From Thermohalobaculum sp039030715 (GTDB lineage Bacteria > Pseudomonadota > Alphaproteobacteria > Rhodobacterales > Rhodobacteraceae), in contig JBCCDU010000131.1 in assembly GCA_039030715.1 (NCBI GenBank), positions 1-7,360 of the forward strand: a stretch of DNA of 7,360 nt. Direction: 5' to 3'. The position numbers and the translations under genes are program-made. The notes beneath the pieces were generated by a model that ran no database searches, had not been told where the DNA came from, and saw only the letters and a program-made list of their open reading frames with translations. Positions 1 to 6,244 of this stretch are shown one piece after another. Each line of letters begins with the position of its first letter. Position 1 is the first letter of the stretch.

Positions 1-49
1 CTATTCCCCAGCCGCCGTTTGCAATGATGGTTTGAAAGTGAGCAGAGCT

Positions 50-1447
50 ATGAGCATCACCGGAAAGGATTTGATCGGTTGGGGCCTGAAACCCGGCAAA
101 TGGTTCTCGGAGGCGCTGGCCTCCGGCAACCGGGCGCTGGCGGAGGGGCAGGATATGACCTCCGTGCAGGCGCTCGTCACCGCGATGGCGCCACCGGAGA
201 TCCGGAAGATTCCGCTGCAGTCCGGCGTGCCCGTTCATATGGCAATCGAGGCGGAGACCCCGGATGAAGAGGCCAATGTCGCTTCAGTGACCGAGAGTAT
301 GGAGGCCCTGATGCGCACCCCGACCATTCGTGGAGGTGCGGTGATGCCCGATGCCTGCCCGGTGGGTCCGAAAGGTACCATTCCGGTCGGCGGGGTCGCT
401 GCGGCGGAGGGGGCGATTCATCCGGGCATGCATTCGGCGGATATCTGCTGTTCGGTCGCTATCTCGATCCTGGGCGATGTTGATCCCAAAGCGGTGCTGG
501 ACGCGGCACAGCGTGTCACCCATTTTGGCGGGGGCGCGCGGCGAGAGGATGCGCGTGTGCCGCTTCCGGCGGGACTGGGTGAGCGGTTCGTCGCCAACCC
601 GTTCCTGTTGCCCGCCAAGGACGTGGCGGCGCAGCATTTCGCGACCCAAGGAGATGGCAACCATTTCCTCTTCGTCGGGCGGTTGCGGTCAACCGGCGAG
701 GTGGCGCTGGTGACCCATCATGGCTCCCGCAAGCCTGGAGCGATTCTCTATAAGAGGGGCAAGGAAGTCGCCGAGAAGCTGCGCCGGCTCCAGTCGCCGG
801 AGACACTGAAGCAGAATGCCTGGATCCCGTTCGATACGGAGGATGGTCGGGCCTACTGGGATGCGTTGCAGGTGATCCGGGATTGGACCAAGGCAAACCA
901 CTTTGCCATCCACGATCTGACGCAGGAGGCCGTGGCTGCCCGTGCGCGGGAGCGGTTCTGGAACGAGCATAACTTCGTCTTCCGCCGGGGGAAGATGTTC
1001 CTGCATGGCAAGGGCGCGACCCCGGCCTGGGGCGATTATGCCGAGGATGCCAGCGGCCTGGTGTTGATCCCGTTGAACATGGCCGAACCGGTGCTGATCG
1101 CGCGCGGGACCGACAAGGCGGAAGCCTTGGGGTTCTGCCCGCATGGGGCGGGGCGCAACTATTCCCGGTCCGAGCATATGCGCCGGATGGGCGCCGAGAC
1201 ACCTGCCGAGCGGCTGGCACGGGAGACGGAGGGGATCGACGCACGGTTCTTCTCCGGCGTGCCGGATGCGAGCGAGCTACCCTCGGCCTACAAGCCCGCG
1301 GCGACTGTGGTCCGCCAGATCGAGCAGTTCGGACTGGCCGAAGTGGTCGACTATGTCGATCCCTATGGCTGCATCATGGCGGGCGATTGGCTGAAGCCGT
1401 TCCGAGAGAGGCGCCGGGCGAAGCGTCGGGTGTCGGCGGCGTCCTAA
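50..1447 (+). CDS. rtcB: RtcB-family RNA ligase (RNA-splicing ligase RtcB-like)
   Basis: Predicted GTP- and Mn-dependent ligase that joins RNA 2',3'-cyclic phosphate or 3'-phosphate ends to 5'-OH ends, acting in cytoplasmic RNA repair. The 465-residue protein has the family motifs in order: a DICC metal-site motif (D131, C134), GDGNHF (H205), THHGSR (H223), NEHNF (H307), HGKGAT (319-324) and HGAGRNYSR (365-373). H365 fits the histidine that becomes guanylylated, and the Asp/Cys/three-His set fits the two-manganese site, so the enzyme should be active. These equivalences come from motif alignment by eye to the E. coli and Pyrococcus enzymes. I chose ATG 50 because homologues open close to this point; a TTG at 32 would add six residues, and neither start has a strong Shine-Dalgarno. 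Length is somewhat above the roughly 410 residues of E. coli RtcB, and the C-terminus is a basic tail. No rtcA, rtcR or archease gene is in the window. The gene converges on fba. Confidence 0.93.
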   Translation: MSITGKDLIGWGLKPGKWFSEALASGNRALAEGQDMTSVQALVTAMAPPEIRKIPLQSGVPVHMAIEAETPDEEANVASVTESMEALMRTPTIRGGAVMPDACPVGPKGTIPVGGVAAAEGAIHPGMHSADICCSVAISILGDVDPKAVLDAAQRVTHFGGGARREDARVPLPAGLGERFVANPFLLPAKDVAAQHFATQGDGNHFLFVGRLRSTGEVALVTHHGSRKPGAILYKRGKEVAEKLRRLQSPETLKQNAWIPFDTEDGRAYWDALQVIRDWTKANHFAIHDLTQEAVAARARERFWNEHNFVFRRGKMFLHGKGATPAWGDYAEDASGLVLIPLNMAEPVLIARGTDKAEALGFCPHGAGRNYSRSEHMRRMGAETPAERLARETEGIDARFFSGVPDASELPSAYKPAATVVRQIEQFGLAEVVDYVDPYGCIMAGDWLKPFRERRRAKRRVSAAS

Positions 1448-1453
1448 ACGGAA

Positions 1454-1482
1454 AAGCCCGGGGCAGAAAGGCCCCCGGGCTT
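1454..1482. terminator. Bidirectional rho-independent terminator between rtcB and fba
   Basis: A perfect 10-bp stem (AAGCCCGGGG at 1454-1463 pairing with CCCCGGGCTT at 1473-1482) encloses a 9-base loop, starting 6 bases after the rtcB stop. Read on + it is followed by the T-containing run TTCGTTGTTC. Read on - the stem ends in CTTTT and a further TTT follows. It therefore fits as a shared terminator for rtcB and for the converging aldolase gene, whose stop lies about 67 bases away. Confidence 0.85.
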
Positions 1483-1549
1483 CGTTGTTCTCCCCCATGC
1501 CGTTCCGGCACGGGGCCCGTTGGTCCTGGCTGGGCCGCTTTGTGCCGGG

Positions 1550-2479
1550 TCAGGCCTTGCCCCTGTAGATCTCGACCAGCTTGCCCAGCATCTCCAGCGC
1601 ATCGGCGCGGGGACGCTGGAAGGTGTTGCGCCCGATGATCGAGCCGTTGCCGCCGCCGTCGCGGATCGCGCGAGCGTCGTCGTAGACCGAATTGGCGCCC
1701 TTTTTGGAACCTCCGGAGAAGACGATGATCCGCCGCCCGTTGAAGGCCGATTTCACGCAATCGGCCACGCGCGCGGCCTGGGTAGAGATGTCGATGCTCT
1801 CGTCCTCGTAGACCTTCTTGGCCTCCTTCAGCTCGAGATGATCGGTGGAGAGTTTGATCTTGATGATATGTGCCCCGAGCAGGGCTGCGATCTGGGCAGC
1901 ATAGGCGCCGATATCGATGGCGGTTTCACCATCTTTGGTGAGGGCTTCGCCGCGGGGGTAGGACCAGATGACGGTTGCGACACCCTTGGCGGCTGCTTCC
2001 TCGCGCATTGCCGAAATTTCTTCGAACATGTCGAGCCCACAGGAGGAGCCGGGATATATCGTGAAGCCAATGGCAGCACAGCCGAGACGCAGGGCGTCAT
2101 CGACACTGGCAGTGATCGCCTGATCCTTGGGTGCCTCGGACGGGATCAGCGAGTTCGCCGAGTTCGCCTTTAGGATCGTCGGAATCTGGCCCGCGAAAGT
2201 ATCGGCCCCGGCCTCGAGCATGCCCAGGGGCGCTGCATAGGCGTTCAGGCCCGCATCGATTGCCAATTGATAATGGTAATGCGGATCATATGCATCCGGG
2301 TTCGGTGCGAAGCTGCGCGCGGGGCCGTGCTCGAAGCCTTGGTCCACTGGCAGTATGATCATCTTGCCTGTGCCGCCCAGTTTGCCGGTCATCAGCATCC
2401 GGCAGAGATTACCCTTCACGCCAGGCGTGTCGCCCTCGTAGTTACTCAAAATTTTCTGGACGGTTCTGGTGGCTTTCAT
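1550..2479 (-). CDS. fbaB: Class I fructose-bisphosphate aldolase (DhnA/FbaB type)
   Basis: Cytoplasmic aldolase that reversibly splits fructose 1,6-bisphosphate into dihydroxyacetone phosphate and glyceraldehyde 3-phosphate through a Schiff base, without a metal. The 309-residue protein carries the DhnA-type barrel signatures: LPVDQGFEHGP (43-53), TIYPGSS (140-146), WSYPRG (172-177), IIKIKLSTD (205-213), VFSGGSKKG (253-261) and IIGRNTFQRP (281-290). K207 or K209 is the likely Schiff-base lysine, Y174 a candidate general acid, and the SGGSKKG and GRN loops probably hold the phosphates; these roles are by analogy to archaeal and E. coli FbaB enzymes. I chose ATG 2479 over the in-frame ATG at 2509 because GAGGG sits 7 bases upstream of it and family similarity begins there. 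The gene is 115 bases downstream of the Sel1-like gene, and pgk of the same pathway lies further upstream on the same strand. A family relative, 2-amino-3,7-dideoxy-D-threo-hept-6-ulosonate synthase, is shorter and less likely. Confidence 0.93.
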   Translation of the reverse strand: MKATRTVQKILSNYEGDTPGVKGNLCRMLMTGKLGGTGKMIILPVDQGFEHGPARSFAPNPDAYDPHYHYQLAIDAGLNAYAAPLGMLEAGADTFAGQIPTILKANSANSLIPSEAPKDQAITASVDDALRLGCAAIGFTIYPGSSCGLDMFEEISAMREEAAAKGVATVIWSYPRGEALTKDGETAIDIGAYAAQIAALLGAHIIKIKLSTDHLELKEAKKVYEDESIDISTQAARVADCVKSAFNGRRIIVFSGGSKKGANSVYDDARAIRDGGGNGSIIGRNTFQRPRADALEMLGKLVEIYRGKA

Positions 2480-2486
2480 CGCGTAT

Positions 2487-2491
2487 CCCTC
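2487..2491 (-). promoter_or_regulatory. Ribosome binding site deciding the fba start
   Basis: GAGGG on the - strand lies 7 bases before ATG 2479. It lies inside the longer open frame that would start at 2509, so it argues that the first ten residues of that longer frame are not translated. Confidence 0.75.
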
Positions 2492-2512
2492 ACGGTCATG
2501 GAACTGCACCTG

Positions 2513-2541
2513 CGGTTAGCTAGGCCGATGCGCAGGGTCAA
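2513..2541 (-). promoter_or_regulatory. Candidate sigma-70-type promoter of fba
   Basis: On the - strand TTGACC (2536-2541, five of six to the -35 consensus) is followed after exactly 17 bases by TAACCG (2513-2518), which is a poor -10 with only its first two bases matching. Transcription would begin near 2506, giving a leader of about 27 bases. The good -35 and spacing support it; the weak -10 limits confidence. Readthrough from the upstream gene is the alternative. Confidence 0.35.
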
Positions 2542-2557
2542 GTCCGAAGGCTTGAAA

Positions 2558-2576
2558 GCGGGGCGTTTGTCCCCGC
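2558..2576 (-). terminator. Weak hairpin terminator after the Sel1-like gene
   Basis: On the - strand GCGGGG (2571-2576) and CCCCGC (2558-2563) form a 6-bp GC stem around a 7-base loop, followed by only TTTC. It lies 19 bases beyond the stop of the Sel1-like gene, between that gene and the candidate fba promoter. The short T run suggests partial termination at best. Confidence 0.4.
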
Positions 2577-2594
2577 CGCCGGTGCTGCCCGGCG

Positions 2595-4211
2595 CTAAGG
2601 CTGGGCGCCGAAGCGGGTGATAATCCGCGCGGCCAGACCCTGATCGGTCCAGGTCTGAAAGGCGAGCGAGCCGACCTCGTCGGTCAGGGCGGTCCAGGCC
2701 TGCGCATCTGCACCGCCGCCCCTGGCAAACCGGTTGTCGAGCCGCTGGCGCAGTGTAGCCGCCCCAGGATCTCCAGCGGCCGAGGCCAGCGTCGCCCAGA
2801 AATAGGCGCTGCGATAGTCGCGCGGCGTGCCCTTGCCCAGTGCGGCGTCATAGGCGCGCTGGCGCAACGCGCCGACATCGCCGCTCTCAAGGATGGTCTG
2901 GTCGGCTTCGACCCGGCTTGCAGCCCCAGGCCAGGCAGTCAGAGCCTGATCCTGCAGGATCAGAACCTCGCCAAGGGTCATTCCGGCCTCCAGATCGTCG
3001 GCCAGGCTGATGGCCCCGCTTTCACCCGCGGCCATGGCGCGCAGCACCATGGTATAGGCGCCCTCGCCATTGTCCTGATCAGCCAGAGCGTCGGCGACCA
3101 GCAGGCTGGCCGCCCCGTCCCAGGCATCGGTCAGGGGGGTGAGGATCGCGGTGCCTTCGCTGACGGAGCGCGGCGCACCGACGCCGGACAGCAATGCCTC
3201 GCCGATGCGCAGACGCTCGGCAGCCTCTAGCCCCGCTGGATCGGTCAAGGCGGCACTGAGCGCCTGGGGCGCGATTAGGCGGCGGATCGCGGCCGGTACG
3301 GCGGAGACCTGCGGTTGCAACAGGGCAATGACCTGCTGCGGATCATCGAACGCATCAGGATCTAGCCAGACGCTGCCTTCGGGCTCCGCAGTGATCACGA
3401 GGCGGTTCTTCTCGGTCAGAAACCGCCCGATCTCAGCCCCGACATTGGCCGCGAAAGCCTCGGTCTCGGCATTCGGGGCTGGCTGATCGGGGCTGGAGAG
3501 CCCCTGCAGGATCATACCCTGAACCATCTCGGGCGCGATGCCGAGATCGCCGATCTGGGCGCCCAGCATCGGTTCCACCTTCTCCCACAGGCCGCGGTTT
3601 TCGATGGTTGCTTCCAGGGCGCCCAGCAGCGCCACCGGCTCCGGATCCGCAGCCGGCGTATCTAATGGAAGCCGGATCCAGAGATAATCGAACGCCGCAT
3701 CCAAGCTGATATCCAGCGCTTCGTTGACCGTCGTGGAGATCCCGATCTCGGCCGCCGAACTGGGCAGATCGTATGAGATCTGAATCGACATCGCGTCCGA
3801 GCGCAGCCCGTCATCATAGCCAAAGCCGACCAGCATCGCGCTCTGCTCCGGCTCCAGACAGGCGCGGGGGACGTGGATGCCGTTCACCTCCATCAGGCTC
3901 TTGGAAGTCTCGAAGCTGTAGATCGTCCCGCTGGAAATCCGGTCGATGCTGATCACGCAGGCGCCGTCCTGATCCCAATCCAGCACCGGGTAAATCTCGA
4001 GCCCGGTGATCACAGTGTTATAGGTCTTGGGGCTGATGCTCAGGCTTTCATAGGTCAGATCCACCGCCGAGCGCAGGAACAGCAGCGAGTAATGGTTCAT
4101 GATCCGCAGCAGCAGCCGGGTGGCGCGCTCGGTCTCGTTTTCCTGGGGCAGGGCGGGGCTGGCGGCCAAGGCCAATGCGCTTGCAAGACAAAGGGCGGGT
4201 TTCAATCTCAT
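2595..4211 (-). CDS. Exported protein of unknown function with C-terminal Sel1-like repeat
   Basis: I do not recognise a named function. The 538-residue product starts with a clear Sec signal peptide: basic MRLKP, then a hydrophobic stretch LASALALAA, with cleavage expected around residues 18-22, so it should be periplasmic. The middle is acidic and alanine-rich, with no enzyme motif that I can identify. Residues about 448-490 hold a Sel1/TPR-like helical repeat (AYDAALGKGTPRDYRSAYFW followed by ATLASAAGDPGAA), a type usually involved in protein-protein contact. I chose ATG 4211 because the signal peptide begins there and GAGG lies just upstream (spacing about 6); the open frame continues 44 residues further upstream but that part is not signal-like. 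The gene lies 79 bases after the HxlR gene and 115 bases before fba, all on the same strand. From memory, similar hypothetical proteins occur in Rhodobacteraceae. Presence as a real gene is secure; the role is not. Confidence 0.85.
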   Translation of the reverse strand: MRLKPALCLASALALAASPALPQENETERATRLLLRIMNHYSLLFLRSAVDLTYESLSISPKTYNTVITGLEIYPVLDWDQDGACVISIDRISSGTIYSFETSKSLMEVNGIHVPRACLEPEQSAMLVGFGYDDGLRSDAMSIQISYDLPSSAAEIGISTTVNEALDISLDAAFDYLWIRLPLDTPAADPEPVALLGALEATIENRGLWEKVEPMLGAQIGDLGIAPEMVQGMILQGLSSPDQPAPNAETEAFAANVGAEIGRFLTEKNRLVITAEPEGSVWLDPDAFDDPQQVIALLQPQVSAVPAAIRRLIAPQALSAALTDPAGLEAAERLRIGEALLSGVGAPRSVSEGTAILTPLTDAWDGAASLLVADALADQDNGEGAYTMVLRAMAAGESGAISLADDLEAGMTLGEVLILQDQALTAWPGAASRVEADQTILESGDVGALRQRAYDAALGKGTPRDYRSAYFWATLASAAGDPGAATLRQRLDNRFARGGGADAQAWTALTDEVGSLAFQTWTDQGLAARIITRFGAQP

Positions 4212-4290
4212 GCGGTCCTCGGGAGGTAAGCGAAGGAAGAACCGCAGGGTATCACGCCTGGCGTCTGATGCGAACGCCCCGGGGTCGGGC

Positions 4291-4668
4291 TCAGGCGCGA
4301 CGTTTATTTTGGCTGGCGTGGCGTTTTGCGGGCAGAACGTCATCCAGGTCGATACCCCGGTGCCGGCGGCCCCATTCCATCATCGCGATCAGGACGGGCT
4401 TCAGGTCCTTACCCGCCTCGGTCAGATGGTACTCGGCCCGGGGCGGACGCTCGGAATAGATGCGCCGTTCTATCAGGCCAGAGTCTTCAAGCTGCTTAAG
4501 GCGGTTCGAAAGCGTGGTCGGATTTATGTCGTCGATCGTCTTCAAAAAGTCCGAAAACCGGCAATGCCCTTGGAAGAACAGATCGCGGATGATCAGCAAA
4601 ACCCAGCGGTCGCCAATCGCTTTCAGCGCCCGTGCGATGTCGCAATCTTTGCCGGACTGTCTTGTCAT
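4291..4668 (-). CDS. HxlR-family winged-helix transcriptional regulator
   Basis: Small dimeric DNA-binding regulator of the HxlR group, whose members often sense quinones, aldehydes or oxidants through a conserved cysteine near the N-terminus. In this 125-residue protein the family opening is intact (C9, then IGDRW at 18-22). The winged helix follows: recognition region NPTTLSNRLKQLEDSGLIER (49-68), then the wing with RPPRAEYHLTEAG (74-86). C9 is where redox-sensing members carry their reactive cysteine, and C36 is an additional one. The basic C-terminal tail is ordinary. The ATG start has no good Shine-Dalgarno, and a candidate promoter places transcription initiation at or next to the ATG. 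The gene is divergent from a small membrane protein, and the shared upstream region has repeated AGTAACTA elements, suggesting autoregulation and control of that neighbour. The ligand cannot be read from sequence. Confidence 0.92.
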   Translation of the reverse strand: MTRQSGKDCDIARALKAIGDRWVLLIIRDLFFQGHCRFSDFLKTIDDINPTTLSNRLKQLEDSGLIERRIYSERPPRAEYHLTEAGKDLKPVLIAMMEWGRRHRGIDLDDVLPAKRHASQNKRRA

Positions 4669-4674
4669 GGACCC

Positions 4675-4702
4675 GATATAGCAGAAAGGGTTTGCTTTTC
4701 AA
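4675..4702 (-). promoter_or_regulatory. Candidate promoter of the HxlR gene
   Basis: On the - strand TTGAAA (4697-4702, five of six to TTGACA), a 16-base spacer and TATATC (4675-4680, four of six to TATAAT) lie directly before the gene. Initiation would fall about 6-7 bases after the -10, which is at the ATG itself. This fits the absence of a Shine-Dalgarno and suggests a leaderless or nearly leaderless transcript. Confidence 0.4.
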
Positions 4703-4719
4703 AGTAACTAAAATATATT
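4692..4719 (+). promoter_or_regulatory. Candidate promoter of the small membrane protein gene
   Basis: TTGCTT (4692-4697), a 16-base spacer and TATATT (4714-4719, five of six to the -10 consensus) point toward the small gene, with initiation near 4726 and a leader of about 48 bases. The -10 lies inside the candidate HxlR operator, so a bound regulator would block it. Confidence 0.4.
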
Positions 4720-4728
4720 GAGTAACTA
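4703..4728. promoter_or_regulatory. Candidate HxlR operator: repeated AGTAACTA in the divergent promoter
   Basis: AGTAACTA occurs twice in the same orientation, at 4703-4710 and 4721-4728, 18 bases apart. The same stretch also forms an imperfect dyad centred on 4715: TAACTAAA (4705-4712) against TTGAGTAA (4718-4725), with six of eight positions pairing. Known HxlR/YodB-type sites have the form TACT-spacer-AGTA, which this resembles. It overlaps the -10 of the + promoter and abuts the -35 of the - promoter. It is the most AT-rich stretch in the window. Confidence 0.5.
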
Positions 4729-4761
4729 CACAATATGGAGCGTGTGGATATAACCGCCTGC

Positions 4762-4766
4762 GGGAG
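4762..4766 (+). promoter_or_regulatory. Ribosome binding site deciding the start of the small membrane protein
   Basis: GGGAG lies 7 bases before ATG 4774. The earlier in-frame ATG at 4735 has no such site and would add 13 polar residues before the first helix. Confidence 0.6.
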
Positions 4767-4773
4767 ATTTGCT

Positions 4774-4959
4774 ATGATCCATCTGGCTTCGATTCCAGCT
4801 CCCACCGCATCCCAAGCAATCGGGGTGCTGATCTTCGAGATCCTGGCGCTGGCTGTGGCGACCACGCTGAGCGAGGAACGATTCCGCAAGGTCATGCCAG
4901 TATTGGGCGCGATCTATGCGGTTTCGCTGCCGTTGGTTCTCTGGTTTTTCAGGCCTTAA
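4774..4959 (+). CDS. Small two-helix membrane protein of unknown function
   Basis: A 61-residue product with two predicted membrane helices, about residues 14-31 (QAIGVLIFEILALAVATT) and 40-58 (ending SLPLVLWFF). They are joined by a short charged loop, SEERFRK (33-39), and the C-terminus ends right after the second helix. I do not recognise a family. The GGGAG site fixes the start at 4774. The gene is divergent from the HxlR regulator and shares its promoter region and candidate operator, so it is probably a regulated target. HxlR neighbours are often oxidoreductases or transporters; a lone small membrane protein is less usual. It converges on pgk with only 23 bases between the stops. A conserved small protein is likely, given the clean ribosome site and hydrophobic pattern, but a chance frame is not excluded. 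Confidence 0.65.
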   Translation: MIHLASIPAPTASQAIGVLIFEILALAVATTLSEERFRKVMPVLGAIYAVSLPLVLWFFRP

Positions 4960-4982
4960 GCAAGCTTGCCGCTCTGGCGGTC

Positions 4983-6173
4983 TCAGCTTTCAAGTGCGGC
5001 AACGCCGGGCAGGGTTTTGCCCTCCAGCCATTCCAGGAACGCCCCGCCCGCTGTTGAGACATAGGAAAACCTTGCGGCCGCCCCAGACCCGTTTAGCGCG
5101 GCGACCGTGTCGCCACCCCCGGCGACGGACAGCAGGCTGCCACCTTCGGTCAGTTCTGCCGCGGCCAGGGCTGCTGCGTCCGTGGCGGCATTGAAGGGCT
5201 CGATCTCGAAGGCGCCCAGCGGTCCATTCCAGACCAGGGTTCTGGCTTGAGAGAATTTCTCTTTGATGACCTCGACCGAGGCCGGTCCGGTGTCCAGGAT
5301 CAACGCGTCCGGCGGGCAGGCGTCGGCGGCGACCACCTCATTGGCGGCGCCTGCTGCGAATTCTCGTGCGATCACGACATCGGTGGGCAAGATTAGCTCG
5401 CAGTTCGCAGCCTCGGCTTTGACCATGATCTCGCGCGCAGTATCCGCCAGGTCGTGCTCGCAAAGCGACTTGCCCACATCCATGCCTTGCGCCGCCAGAA
5501 ATGTATTGGCCATCCCGCCACCGATCACGATTTGATCGACCTTTGCGATCAGGTTGCCCAGCAGGTCCAGCTTCGTGGACACCTTGGCGCCGCCGACAAC
5601 GGCGATCACGGGATGCTCCGGCTCGCCCAGGGCGCGGCCCAGCGCTTCCAGTTCCTTTTGCATCAGCCGCCCCGCAGCGGAGGGCAGGCGCCGCGCCAGG
5701 CCCTCGGTCGAGGCGTGCGCCCGGTGCGCCGCCGAAAAGGCGTCATTCACATAAATGTCGCCGATCTTGGCCAGGGCATCGGCGAAAGCGGAATCGTTGG
5801 CTTCCTCGCCTGCGTGGAAGCGGGTGTTTTCCAGCAGGATTGCCTGCCCCTCCGGCATGCGGTCTATCACTTCGTCTACGATGGGGCCGATGCAGTCTCC
5901 CGCGAACAGCACCGGCACATCCAGAGCGGCCTCCAAGGCCTCAAGCGTGACGTTCAGCGACATCTCCGGCACGACCTCGCCCTTCGGTCTTCCGAAATGC
6001 GCCAACAGTATCGGCTTGCCTCCGCCCGCTAAAACGTCCCTCACCGTCGGCACAATCGCCCGAATACGCGTATCGTCCGAGACCGCGCCGTTCTGCACCG
6101 GAACATTGATATCGACGCGGATCAGAACGCGTTTTCCGGCAAAGCTGAGATCGTCGAGGGTTTTGAAGGACAT
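4983..6173 (-). CDS. pgk: Phosphoglycerate kinase
   Basis: Cytoplasmic enzyme that transfers phosphate between 1,3-bisphosphoglycerate and ADP, giving 3-phosphoglycerate and ATP; it runs in reverse in gluconeogenesis and the Calvin cycle. The 396-residue length is normal for bacteria. The N-terminal substrate domain shows RVDINVP (19-25, with D21 and N23), DDTRIRA with R36, HFGRPKG (59-65), R118 in ENTRFH and R151 in AAHRAHA. The C-terminal nucleotide domain shows GGAKVSTK (194-201, K197 and K201), GGGMANTF (218-225), NGPLGAFE (316-323, E323 for the nucleotide ribose) and GGGDT (352-356). All key residues appear intact. GGAG lies 7 bases before the ATG. The gene follows the truncated permease on the same strand after 71 bases, and the aldolase of the same pathway lies about 2.5 kb downstream on the same strand, after the Sel1-like and HxlR genes. 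Confidence 0.97.
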   Translation of the reverse strand: MSFKTLDDLSFAGKRVLIRVDINVPVQNGAVSDDTRIRAIVPTVRDVLAGGGKPILLAHFGRPKGEVVPEMSLNVTLEALEAALDVPVLFAGDCIGPIVDEVIDRMPEGQAILLENTRFHAGEEANDSAFADALAKIGDIYVNDAFSAAHRAHASTEGLARRLPSAAGRLMQKELEALGRALGEPEHPVIAVVGGAKVSTKLDLLGNLIAKVDQIVIGGGMANTFLAAQGMDVGKSLCEHDLADTAREIMVKAEAANCELILPTDVVIAREFAAGAANEVVAADACPPDALILDTGPASVEVIKEKFSQARTLVWNGPLGAFEIEPFNAATDAAALAAAELTEGGSLLSVAGGGDTVAALNGSGAAARFSYVSTAGGAFLEWLEGKTLPGVAALES

Positions 6174-6210
6174 TGCCGCGCTCCATCAGTGAGAATACGG
6201 GCCTCTTCTC

Positions 6211-6236
6211 GCCTTGTTTGGCGGGGATGACAAGGC
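6211..6236. repeat. Inverted repeat upstream of pgk
   Basis: GCCTTG (6211-6216) and CAAGGC (6231-6236) are perfect complements separated by 14 bases in the 71-base gap between the permease and pgk. No T run follows on either strand, so it is a poor terminator. It could be a leader hairpin of the pgk transcript or a weak operator. Confidence 0.3.
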
Positions 6237-6244
6237 TGCGCTGT

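Noticed and set aside
516..1244. Long - strand open frame opposite rtcB
   Set aside because: Arg/Pro/Ser-rich shadow of a clearly conserved gene with no family features.
1520..2173. + strand open frame of 217 codons across the terminator flank and fba
   Set aside because: Antisense to the conserved aldolase; Asp/Gly-rich composition mirrors the codon pattern of the real gene.
4187..4211. Possible lipoprotein signal with Cys8 in the Sel1-like protein
   Set aside because: The residues before the cysteine (Pro-Ala-Leu) do not form a lipobox and the hydrophobic core comes after the cysteine, so an ordinary Sec signal fits better.
4254..4264. Dyad ACGCCTGGCGT between the HxlR and Sel1-like genes
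   Set aside because: Only five base pairs with a one-base centre and no T run; common by chance in GC-rich DNA.
4099..4707. + strand open frame spanning the Sel1-like gene start and the HxlR gene
   Set aside because: It runs antisense through two supported genes and their intergenic gap and has no recognisable domain.
4960..4980. Palindrome GCAAGCTTGC followed by a 4-bp CCGC/GCGG hairpin between the small gene and pgk as a terminator
   Set aside because: The first has no loop and the second stem is too short, and neither is followed by a T run; pgk and the small gene may end by other means.
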